Both the position numbers and the translations under genes were made by a program. The notes beneath the pieces are model-generated. The model made no database searches, was not told the origin of the DNA, and saw nothing but the letters and a program-made list of their open reading frames with translations. This document shows positions 5,941-11,670 of a DNA stretch of 11,670 bases, in pieces (position 1 is the first letter of the stretch; every line of letters starts with the position of its first letter). Origin of the DNA: Gammaproteobacteria bacterium (lineage in GTDB: Bacteria > Pseudomonadota > Gammaproteobacteria > Chromatiales > Chromatiaceae). Location of the stretch: NCBI GenBank assembly GCA_015767355.1, contig JADWMH010000044.1, positions 1 to 11,670 on the forward strand, in the 5' to 3' direction.

Positions 5941-5959
5941 TTTCGAGGATTACATCAGC

Positions 5960-6586
5960 ATGCCAAGCATGATCAACAAGCGGACCGTCATGACCCTGTT
6001 CTCTGACCCGGAGTGCATCTACAGCCATCGTGTACGCATCGTGCTTGCTGAGAAAAACATCACTGTCGACATTCTCGATGCCGATCCTCTCAATCTGCCC
6101 GAAGATGTCAGCGAAGTAAATCCCTATGGCACGCTGCCAACCCTGATAGACAGAGATCTGTCACTCTATGATTCACGCATTATCATGGAGTACCTTGATG
6201 AACGCTATCCTCACCCTCCCCTGCTGCCGATTGATCCTGTCTCACGCGCAACGACACGCATCTATCTGCAGCGTGTCGAAAAGGATTGGTACACGCTGGC
6301 CGACATTATTGTCAAAGGCGGCAAACCGGCCGCCAGGGCGCGCAAGGAACTCAAAGAGTCTCTGCTGTCGGCCGGACCTGTGCTGGCAGCAAAACCATGG
6401 TTCATGAGTGATGATTTCACATTGGTTGACGCTACGATTGCACCGCTTTTATGGCGGCTTCCTGCACTTGGCATTGAACTCAAGGGCGCAGGATCGGGGC
6501 AGGTTCTTGGTTATGCAAAACGCCTTTTTGAACGTCCATGTTTTGGTAAAAGCCTCACAGAAGAAGAGAAAGAACTGCGTAAGTGA
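5960..6586 (+). CDS. sspA: Stringent starvation protein A (RNA polymerase-associated GST-fold regulator)
   Basis: The product is 208 residues with a glutathione S-transferase fold: a thioredoxin-like half at about residues 9-85 (TLFSDPECIYSHRVRIVLAE, NPYGTLPTLIDRDLSLYDS) and a helical half from about 95 to 205. The YSHRVRIVLAEK segment and the downstream sspB identify it as SspA rather than an enzyme of the GST family. SspA binds the RNA polymerase holoenzyme, is needed for some late phage promoters and lowers H-NS levels in stress in enterobacteria; it lacks glutathione transferase activity. GAGGAT lies 9 bases before the ATG at 5960. The last four bases (GTGA) overlap the sspB start, so the pair is coupled. 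Confidence 0.93.
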   Translation: MPSMINKRTVMTLFSDPECIYSHRVRIVLAEKNITVDILDADPLNLPEDVSEVNPYGTLPTLIDRDLSLYDSRIIMEYLDERYPHPPLLPIDPVSRATTRIYLQRVEKDWYTLADIIVKGGKPAARARKELKESLLSAGPVLAAKPWFMSDDFTLVDATIAPLLWRLPALGIELKGAGSGQVLGYAKRLFERPCFGKSLTEEEKELRK

Positions 6587-6975
6587 CTTCTACACGCCCC
6601 TACCTGATCCGTGCGTTCTACGAGTGGATTGTCGACAACGATTTTACTCCGCACCTGGTAGTGAATGCTGAGCGTGAGCATGTCACTGTTCCACATCAGC
6701 ATGTCGAGAATGGAAAAATTGTGCTGAATATCAGTCCGTCTGCAGTCAAGGCGCTGGACCTTGGCAACGACTGGATCTGCTTCAACGCCCGCTTTGGCGG
6801 GAAATCACTGGACATCGGCCTGCCGCCGGATGCAGTATTGGGAATCTACGCCCGCGAAAATGGCCAGGGAATGCTGTTTCAGGAAGAGCAGCCGGAGAGC
6901 GACCCTCCGCAAACACCGGGCCCGGAAACCAAGCCAAAAAACAGTTCACGGCCTCAATTAAAAGTTATTAAATAG
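6583..6975 (+). CDS. sspB: ClpXP protease specificity-enhancing factor SspB
   Basis: The product is 130 residues, starting at GTG 6583 within a GTGA overlap with the sspA stop. The N-terminal part (TRPYLIRAFYEWIVDNDFTP, then VVNAEREHVTVP and VLNISPSAVKALDLGND) is the SspB fold that grips ssrA-tagged and other substrates. Residues from about 105 on are Pro/Glu/Lys rich and look disordered. The extreme C-terminus, SRPQLKVIK, closely resembles the ClpX-binding XB peptide of enterobacterial SspB. The protein would deliver tmRNA-tagged polypeptides to ClpXP. The GTG start is fixed by the match of the first residues to the family. It ends 57 bases before kdsC with no terminator in between. Confidence 0.93.
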   Translation: MTSTRPYLIRAFYEWIVDNDFTPHLVVNAEREHVTVPHQHVENGKIVLNISPSAVKALDLGNDWICFNARFGGKSLDIGLPPDAVLGIYARENGQGMLFQEEQPESDPPQTPGPETKPKNSSRPQLKVIK

Positions 6976-6981
6976 CTGTTC

Positions 6982-7003
6982 GCTTGCAAGCAACCTGGAT
7001 AAT
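6982..7003 (+). promoter_or_regulatory. Palindrome and weak promoter elements before kdsC
   Basis: A perfect 10-bp palindrome GCTTGCAAGC (6982-6991) lies just after the sspB stop. GATAAT (6998-7003) could be a -10 element, with only a poor -35 (GCTGTT, 6975-6980). If that promoter is real, the palindrome lies in its spacer, where an operator would act. The same palindrome occurs at 2653-2662. Function is not shown. Confidence 0.25.
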
Positions 7004-7032
7004 TTATTCATTTCATTTTTTAAGAGAAAAAT

Positions 7033-7557
7033 ATGCAGGACATCGAACACAAAGCATCACAGATCCGGCTGGTCATCTTCGATGTCGATGGTGTATTGAC
7101 AGACGGCAGCCTCTTCATCGGTGATGATGGTCAGGAATACAAGGCTTTTAACTCCAAAGACGGCCTGGGAATGTCGCTTTTGCAGCAAAGCGGCGTACAA
7201 ATTGCCATTATCACTGCGCGCAGCTCCGAAGTCGTCAAGATCCGCATGCAAACCCTCGGGGTCAAGTTTGTCTATCAGGGACGCAAGAATAAAATATCAG
7301 CTTATGAGGAGTTAAAACAGCAGACGGGATTCACCGATGCGCAAATCGCCTATGTCGGCGACGACCTGATCGACCTGCCCGTCATGCGGCAGGTTGGACT
7401 CGCGATTGCGGTGAAAGATGCACACCCGCTGGTGACGCAGCATGCACACTGGCAAACCCCATCCACAGGCGGGCGCGGCGCTGCTCGTGATGTCAGTGAA
7501 ATGATCTTGCAGGCCCAGGGGACCTTTGAATCGAGTCTGACCACATTTCTCTCATGA
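7033..7557 (+). CDS. kdsC: 3-deoxy-D-manno-octulosonate 8-phosphate phosphatase
   Basis: The product is 174 residues, a minimal HAD phosphatase without a cap domain, as in KdsC. The nucleophile motif is FDVDGVLTDG (Asp17 and Asp19), motif II is Thr61 in ITAR, and the metal-binding GDDLIDLP contains Asp110 and Asp111. KdsC removes phosphate from KDO-8-phosphate to give free KDO for activation by KdsB and transfer to lipid A. An AAGAGAAAA ribosome site lies upstream of the ATG. The gene overlaps lptC by four bases (ATGA). In enterobacteria kdsD comes first; here the gene before is sspB, so the isomerase must be encoded elsewhere. Confidence 0.94.
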   Translation: MQDIEHKASQIRLVIFDVDGVLTDGSLFIGDDGQEYKAFNSKDGLGMSLLQQSGVQIAIITARSSEVVKIRMQTLGVKFVYQGRKNKISAYEELKQQTGFTDAQIAYVGDDLIDLPVMRQVGLAIAVKDAHPLVTQHAHWQTPSTGGRGAARDVSEMILQAQGTFESSLTTFLS

Positions 7558-8120
7558 AGAGCTGGATGGGTCTCATTGTGCTGATAGCTGTGATGCTGGC
7601 AACCGGCAGTTATGTCACTCGTCTGGACCGGCAGACTAAATCATCAGTTGCAGAGCATCCGATTCATCAGGATTATCCCGATATCCGCATACGCAATCTG
7701 CAACTGACCCATACAGATGCCAGCGGCCATCACCTCTATCATATTATCGCCGACGAACTGCGCCATTACATCGAAAGATCAACTGAGTTGGACAACATTA
7801 ATCTGATGATGACTCCTGCCGATGCCCCCAACTGGTATACACAGGCCAATCACGGCTGGATAGATCAGGAAAACAAGCTCCTGATGCTCTACGGCTTCGT
7901 CTTTCTCAAACAGGAAGCGAGCGATACTTCCGCTGCTATCGAGACGATCAGCAGGGACATGATGATTGATTATCAAAACGGCCTGGCATACAGCATGGCG
8001 CCAACAACAGTCCTGAATGGTGGTCACCTGCTCTCCGGAACAGGTGTGGACATGCACCTGAAAAAACCGGTCCAGGTTCGTATCCTCTCAAATGTGAGCG
8101 GCTCCCATGTCATTGAATAA
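7554..8120 (+). CDS. lptC: LPS export system protein LptC
   Basis: The product is 188 residues, the usual LptC size. A single N-terminal membrane helix (about residues 4-20) anchors a periplasmic beta-jellyroll domain, with alternating strands such as IRIRNLQLTHTD and LLMLYGFVFLKQE. LptC receives LPS extracted by the LptB2FG transporter and passes it to LptA. Sequence conservation in LptC is low, so the call rests on length, topology and position between kdsC and lptA. It overlaps kdsC by 4 bases and lptA by 14 bases, so translation of the three is tightly linked. Confidence 0.9.
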   Translation: MKSWMGLIVLIAVMLATGSYVTRLDRQTKSSVAEHPIHQDYPDIRIRNLQLTHTDASGHHLYHIIADELRHYIERSTELDNINLMMTPADAPNWYTQANHGWIDQENKLLMLYGFVFLKQEASDTSAAIETISRDMMIDYQNGLAYSMAPTTVLNGGHLLSGTGVDMHLKKPVQVRILSNVSGSHVIE

Positions 8121-8811
8121 GCTCATCACTCTCTTTTTCGCTCTCATGTTGTTTGCCTCAACGCAGCTTGAAGCAGAGATGAATCTGCCGGTCAATATCT
8201 CGGCCGACAGTGTCGAGCATGATGATTCAACTGCATCTATCCTCTACAGCGGCAACGTCAAGCTGACACAGGGAGAGATCTCGCTCTTGTGTGATCAGCT
8301 GCAGCTCTCGCGTGACAAGGAGAACAACAGCCTGATCACAGCGACGGGCAATCCCGTAACCTTTCAGCAGACAGAAGCCGATGGCATCACCAAAGGAAAA
8401 GCCTCTGTTGTCACATACCATGTAAAGCAACGATTGCTGCAGCTCAAGGGGAAACCGATTCAATTCCAGCATCAGGATCAGGAAGGGAACCTCACCAGTG
8501 GAGATGCCCTTGCAGCAGATTACGATATGAACAGCGAGCGTATCAAAATGAGCGGCGCACCCATTCATATCAAACATACGAAAAAGAGCAGTGGCAGGGA
8601 ACCACCTCTCACTGGGGAATCCCGGAACATTGACTATGACATGAAAAAGGAGCACCTGGTCATGACCGGCAGCGCCCGAATTGAGCAGGATGGCAGCATG
8701 GTCACCAACGACCGGATTATCTTTGATTTGAAACAGATGACTGTGATTGCCGGTAAAAAGGCAAATGCCCGTGAGCGCGTGCATACGACCATTAGGCTCG
8801 AGGAGCAGTAG
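8107..8811 (+). CDS. lptA: LPS transport periplasmic protein LptA
   Basis: The product is 234 residues, longer than the roughly 185 of the E. coli protein. A Sec signal peptide covers about residues 1-23 (cleavage after LEA). The mature part starts with the OstA/LptA signature (PVNISADSVEHDDSTASILYSGNVKLTQGEISLLCDQL is the region at residues 28-66; key residues are the SADS and Y-G-V-L-Q-G pattern), followed by repeating beta-strand units to the end. LptA forms the periplasmic bridge that carries LPS from LptC to LptD. The extra length probably means additional jellyroll turns. The start overlaps lptC. The stop codon is part of a long inverted repeat that reaches the lptB ribosome binding site. 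Confidence 0.93.
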   Translation: MSLNKLITLFFALMLFASTQLEAEMNLPVNISADSVEHDDSTASILYSGNVKLTQGEISLLCDQLQLSRDKENNSLITATGNPVTFQQTEADGITKGKASVVTYHVKQRLLQLKGKPIQFQHQDQEGNLTSGDALAADYDMNSERIKMSGAPIHIKHTKKSSGREPPLTGESRNIDYDMKKEHLVMTGSARIEQDGSMVTNDRIIFDLKQMTVIAGKKANARERVHTTIRLEEQ

Positions 8812-8866
8812 TGCTCCATCAATATAATAATTTGGGATTCGAAAATATTACGTTGATGGAGCACTA
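8809..8866 (+). promoter_or_regulatory. Perfect 14-bp inverted repeat burying the lptB ribosome binding site
   Basis: TAGTGCTCCATCAA (8809-8822) is exactly inverted at TTGATGGAGCACTA (8853-8866), with a 30-base A+T-rich loop whose outer bases can pair further. The left arm contains the lptA stop codon. The right arm contains GGAG (8858-8861), the only good ribosome site for lptB, 9 bases before its ATG. A ribosome finishing lptA would open the left arm and free the site. It is not followed by a T run, so it is not an ordinary terminator. It could also be a very small inserted element, since both ends have TA. Confidence 0.6.
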
Positions 8867-8870
8867 GCCC

Positions 8871-9596
8871 ATGGGAAAACTCAGCGCCACTGAACTGTGC
8901 AAGCAATACAAGAAGCGAACTGTCGTCAAAGATGTCACCATCGATGTCTCACGCGGCGAGGTTGTGGGACTGCTTGGTCCCAACGGCGCCGGCAAAACCA
9001 CCAGTTTCTACATGATTGTTGGTCTGGTGCCTGCCGATTGCGGCAGAGTCATGCTGGGAGACAGGGATATCACGCAGATGCCCATTCATCGCCGCGCTAA
9101 TCTTGGCATCGGATATCTCTCCCAGGAGCCTTCGGTATTTCGCCGTATGAGTGTTGAAGACAACCTGCTGGCGATCCTGGAGTTGCGTCCCGAACTCGAA
9201 AAGCATCAGCGCAGGGATATCTGCGATAGCCTGCTGAAGCAGTTTGGACTCTCAGATCTGCACAGCTACCTGGCAATGAGTCTCTCCGGTGGAGAGAGGC
9301 GTCGTCTCGAGATTGCCCGCTCATTGACAATGGAGCCCTCCTACATCCTGCTTGATGAACCCTTTGCCGGCATCGACCCGATTTCCGTCACGGATATCCA
9401 GAATATCATCAGGGAACTCTCTACGGAAGGCATCGGAATTTTGATCACTGACCACAATGTACGCGAAACACTCGGCATCTGTGATCGCGCCTACATCATC
9501 AACGAAGGTGAGGTTCTGGCGCATGGAGAACCACAGACGCTGCTGGATAACCCGGATGTTCGTGAAGTCTACCTCGGACATGACTTCCAGATGTAA
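8871..9596 (+). CDS. lptB: LPS export ABC transporter ATP-binding protein LptB
   Basis: The product is 241 residues, one ABC ATPase domain. Walker A is GPNGAGKT (36-43), the Q-loop is Gln85, the signature is LSGGE (138-142), Walker B is YILLDE (158-163) with catalytic Glu163, and the switch His is His195. The order SLSGGERRRLEIARSL and the FAGIDP after Walker B are typical of LptB. A dimer drives LPS extraction from the inner membrane with LptF and LptG, which are normally encoded elsewhere, and feeds LptC-LptA. Its ribosome site lies in the right arm of the inverted repeat before it. A gap of 134 bases to rpoN follows. Confidence 0.97.
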   Translation: MGKLSATELCKQYKKRTVVKDVTIDVSRGEVVGLLGPNGAGKTTSFYMIVGLVPADCGRVMLGDRDITQMPIHRRANLGIGYLSQEPSVFRRMSVEDNLLAILELRPELEKHQRRDICDSLLKQFGLSDLHSYLAMSLSGGERRRLEIARSLTMEPSYILLDEPFAGIDPISVTDIQNIIRELSTEGIGILITDHNVRETLGICDRAYIINEGEVLAHGEPQTLLDNPDVREVYLGHDFQM

Positions 9597-9730
9597 TTAC
9601 AAAGGGCCGCATGCTCTCAATGCCAGGACTTTTTGTGAAGTTACAAAGAGTTGAGGTAAGTCAGTAGCAATATTCGCTGTTTCAGCTAAAATAATATTCA
9701 CCAGCAAACATAAAGCAACTAACGATAACA
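9597..9730 (+). other. lptB-rpoN gap with no confident promoter
   Basis: A TTACAAAG octamer occurs twice (9597-9604 and 9641-9648). TAAAAT (9687-9692) and TAATAT (9692-9697) could be -10 elements, but no -35 at suitable spacing is visible. There is no hairpin with a T run, so lptB transcripts probably read into rpoN. The bases just before the rpoN GTG do not contain a strong ribosome site. Confidence 0.4.
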
Positions 9731-11182
9731 GTGAAGCAAAGCCTTCAAATCCGTCTTGGTCATCAATTGACCATGACCCCGCAACTGCAACAGGCCATAC
9801 GCTTGTTGCAACTTTCTACTCTGGAGCTAAATGCCGAGATTCAACAGGCTCTTGAAGAGAATTTAATGCTCGAAGTCGATGAATCTGTCGATGAAGCAAT
9901 AATCGAACAGCCATCTGCAACGGAGAGTATTGACGAAAGCATCGATCCCTCCACCCTGGAACTCAATACAACTGCCGATAAAATCCCCGATGATCTCCCC
10001 GTCGATGCCGACTGGTCGTCAATTTATGACATTTCACCGCCACGCAGCCGCGATACATCACAGGAATCCGAGTGGGATATATCCTCTGCCGCCGCAGAGA
10101 CAGGGCTGTGCGATCATCTGCTGTGGCAAACCTGCCTTGCATCCTTCACTGACATCGAACAGCAGATAGCTGAACTCCTCATTGGGGAGATCAACGACGA
10201 CGGCTTTTTTATCGGAGATATCCATGAAACCTCCGGGAGTTTTAACTCAGAGCTGGTTACTCCGCAACTTGCCGAGAGTGTGCTGAAGAGAATTCAGGGC
10301 TTTGATCCAGACGGTGTCGGCGCTCGTGACTTGCGTGAGACCCTGGTCATTCAACTCCAACTATTAGCTGCAGACACCCCCCTGCGCGGCAAGGCCATCT
10401 CATTGCTCGAAAACTGGTTCGATCTCCTTGCTGAAAACAACACGCTCATGCTGCGCTTGCGTACAGGGCTGGATAAGGATACCCTCAAAAAGATTCTGAC
10501 GCTGATTCGTTCGTGCAATCCACGCCCGGGACAAAGCATCGCGACAAAGAACCATGACTATATCGCTCCGGATGTCACAGTCATTCGCCATAATGACCGC
10601 TGGGTTGTCGGAAGCAACACCGAAAATGCTCCCGCTTTGCGCATCAACAGCGGCTATGCCTGCATGATAAAACGCGGTGACCGCAGTCATGACAACCTGT
10701 TAATGCGTGATCATCTTCAGGAGGCCCGCTGGCTGTTAAAAAGCCTGCAAAGTCGCCGCGAAACCCTTCTGAGAGTGGCGCAAAGCATCGTCACTCGACA
10801 GCAGGCCTTTCTTGACAGAGGAGCGGAAGCAATGAGGCCAATGGTGATGCGGGAACTGGCAGATGAACTCGAGTTGCACGAATCCACAATTTCCCGTGCT
10901 GTAACCAACAAATATATGCTGACACCCCTTGGAATCTTTGAGTTCAGATATTTCTTTTCCAGCCATGTTGGAAATGAAACCACGGGAAATCACTCATCAA
11001 CGGCTGTTCGCGCCAGAATCAAAAAAATGATTCATTTAGAGGAGCCTGACAAACCGTTGAGCGACAATAGAATTACCACTCTGCTGAAAGAGCAGGGTAT
11101 CTCCATTGCCCGTCGTACTGTGGCAAAATACCGCGATTCGATGGCCATACCGTCATCAAGTGATCGCAAACGCATGATCTAA
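9731..11182 (+). CDS. rpoN: RNA polymerase sigma-54 factor
   Basis: The product is 483 residues, full length for the family. Region I at residues 1-47 (QIRLGHQLTMTPQLQQAIRL, then LLQLSTLEL) binds activators and core polymerase. An acidic region II spans about 48-110. The core-binding domain follows, then the DNA-binding part with ESTISRAVTNKYMLTPLGIF and the C-terminal RpoN box ARRTVAKYRD (460-469); the last residue is Asp where Glu is usual. Sigma-54 recognises -24/-12 promoters and needs enhancer-binding ATPases. The GTG start at 9731 gives MKQSLQIRLG, the standard N-terminus, so it is fixed by homology despite a poor ribosome site. The context lptB-rpoN-hpf-ptsN is the standard gammaproteobacterial one. 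Confidence 0.97.
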   Translation: MKQSLQIRLGHQLTMTPQLQQAIRLLQLSTLELNAEIQQALEENLMLEVDESVDEAIIEQPSATESIDESIDPSTLELNTTADKIPDDLPVDADWSSIYDISPPRSRDTSQESEWDISSAAAETGLCDHLLWQTCLASFTDIEQQIAELLIGEINDDGFFIGDIHETSGSFNSELVTPQLAESVLKRIQGFDPDGVGARDLRETLVIQLQLLAADTPLRGKAISLLENWFDLLAENNTLMLRLRTGLDKDTLKKILTLIRSCNPRPGQSIATKNHDYIAPDVTVIRHNDRWVVGSNTENAPALRINSGYACMIKRGDRSHDNLLMRDHLQEARWLLKSLQSRRETLLRVAQSIVTRQQAFLDRGAEAMRPMVMRELADELELHESTISRAVTNKYMLTPLGIFEFRYFFSSHVGNETTGNHSSTAVRARIKKMIHLEEPDKPLSDNRITTLLKEQGISIARRTVAKYRDSMAIPSSSDRKRMI

Positions 11183-11197
11183 CAAGAGGACAACAAC

Positions 11198-11488
11198 ATG
11201 CAAGTCAATCTAACTGGTCGTCACCTGGACATCACCGATTCCATGCGCAATTACGTAAACAGTAAATTTGAAAAGCTGGAGCGGCATTTTGACAGTGTCA
11301 CCCGGGTTAACGTCATTCTGAGCATTGAAAAACAACGCCAGATGGCTGAAGCCAATTTCCATGTCAGTGGACAGGATATGTTTGCAGATATTGAAGATGA
11401 AGATATGTATGCCGCCATCGACGGCCTCGTTGACAAACTCGACCGCCAGTTAATGAAATACAAAGAGAAACTACAGAGTCACCGTTAA
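11198..11488 (+). CDS. hpf: Ribosome hibernation promoting factor (short form)
   Basis: The product is 96 residues, the short HPF/YfiA form without the C-terminal dimerisation domain. It starts MQVNLTGRHLDITDSMRNYV and has the beta-alpha-beta-beta-beta-alpha pattern, with a conserved ATD-like acidic stretch (DIEDEDMYAAID) and basic final helix (KLDRQLMKYKEKL). Short HPF works with RMF to form 100S ribosome dimers in stationary phase. It binds the 30S decoding site. An AGAGGA ribosome site lies 9 bases upstream of the ATG. Its TAA overlaps the ATG of ptsN by one base. Confidence 0.95.
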   Translation: MQVNLTGRHLDITDSMRNYVNSKFEKLERHFDSVTRVNVILSIEKQRQMAEANFHVSGQDMFADIEDEDMYAAIDGLVDKLDRQLMKYKEKLQSHR

Positions 11489-11670
11489 TGACCATTCCTC
11501 CCTCACTACTCAATGGAAACGGCATCATACTTGATGCCGTTCCAAGCGAGAAAGACGAACTCATAGACAAAATCGCAGTTTTGCTAAAAGATCCGGATGC
11601 TTCGCCACAAACCATCGTCACCAAGCTCCGCGCACGCGAAGAGCTGGGGAGCACGGCACTGGGATATGGA
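11488..11670 (+). CDS. ptsN: Nitrogen PTS EIIA component, N-terminal part (partial)
   Basis: 61 codons are visible, from the ATG that overlaps the hpf stop (TAATG) to the window end. The stretch KDELIDKIAVLLKDPD and then TIVTKLRAREELGSTALGYG matches the EIIA-Ntr segment that ends REKMGSTGIGNG in E. coli. The phosphorylated His, in the following AIPH motif, lies beyond the window. EIIA-Ntr takes phosphate from the EI-Ntr/NPr chain and modulates potassium uptake and other processes. Its position right after rpoN-hpf is the family's usual one, and rapZ is the expected next gene. Confidence 0.93.
   Translation, partial: MTIPPSLLNGNGIILDAVPSEKDELIDKIAVLLKDPDASPQTIVTKLRAREELGSTALGYG

Noticed and set aside
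9597..9730. A sigma-54 promoter for autoregulation of rpoN
   Set aside because: No GG-N10-GC pair in a -24/-12 context is visible.
1..11670. tRNA, rRNA, CRISPR array, prophage or defence genes
   Set aside because: I looked for cloverleaf ends, regular spaced repeats, integrases, nucleases and toxin-antitoxin pairs and saw none.

Overview
The window looks like a chromosomal segment from a gammaproteobacterium with a respiratory bc1 complex and an LPS outer membrane. Evidence: a three-gene bc1 operon whose cytochrome b carries the PVWY form of the Qo motif, the sspA-sspB pair directly after it, and the kdsC-lptC-lptA-lptB-rpoN-hpf-ptsN order known from many Gammaproteobacteria. A free-living sulfur- or ammonia-oxidising relative of the Chromatiales type would fit, but that placement is inference; no marker gene fixes it.

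Left part (1-1330): the first codons of a leftward secreted protein at the window edge; a 340-base gene-poor stretch with an FNR-like site and a possible structured leader; a 35-residue one-helix membrane protein; a 145-base imperfect foldback element that looks like a MITE; a bacteriohemerythrin with all seven iron ligands; and a large inverted repeat of the 'TTCGTGCCTTTCGTGG' type. This is the accessory-like part of the window.

Middle part (1365-5909): a leftward TraB/PrgY-family membrane protein, divergent from a small predicted lipoprotein of unknown function, then petA-petB-petC (Rieske protein, cytochrome b, cytochrome c1) joined by ATGA overlaps. A perfect FNR/ANR-type palindrome lies about 155 bases upstream of petA, and a strong intrinsic terminator follows petC.

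Right part (5960-11670): sspA-sspB (RNA polymerase-associated regulator and ClpXP adaptor), then kdsC (KDO-8-phosphate phosphatase), lptC, lptA, lptB (LPS export to the outer membrane), rpoN (sigma-54), hpf (ribosome hibernation) and the 5' end of ptsN (EIIA-Ntr). All run rightwards with short gaps or overlaps. KdsC makes free KDO for the LPS core, the Lpt proteins carry finished LPS across the envelope, and RpoN/PtsN are the usual downstream partners. The lptA-lptB gap holds a 14-bp perfect inverted repeat that spans the lptA stop and buries the lptB ribosome binding site.

Most of the window is well-known core machinery. I did not find a clearly new multi-gene system. The best leads are the small membrane protein with its possible structured leader, the foldback element, the lptA-lptB hairpin and the FNR-type sites.
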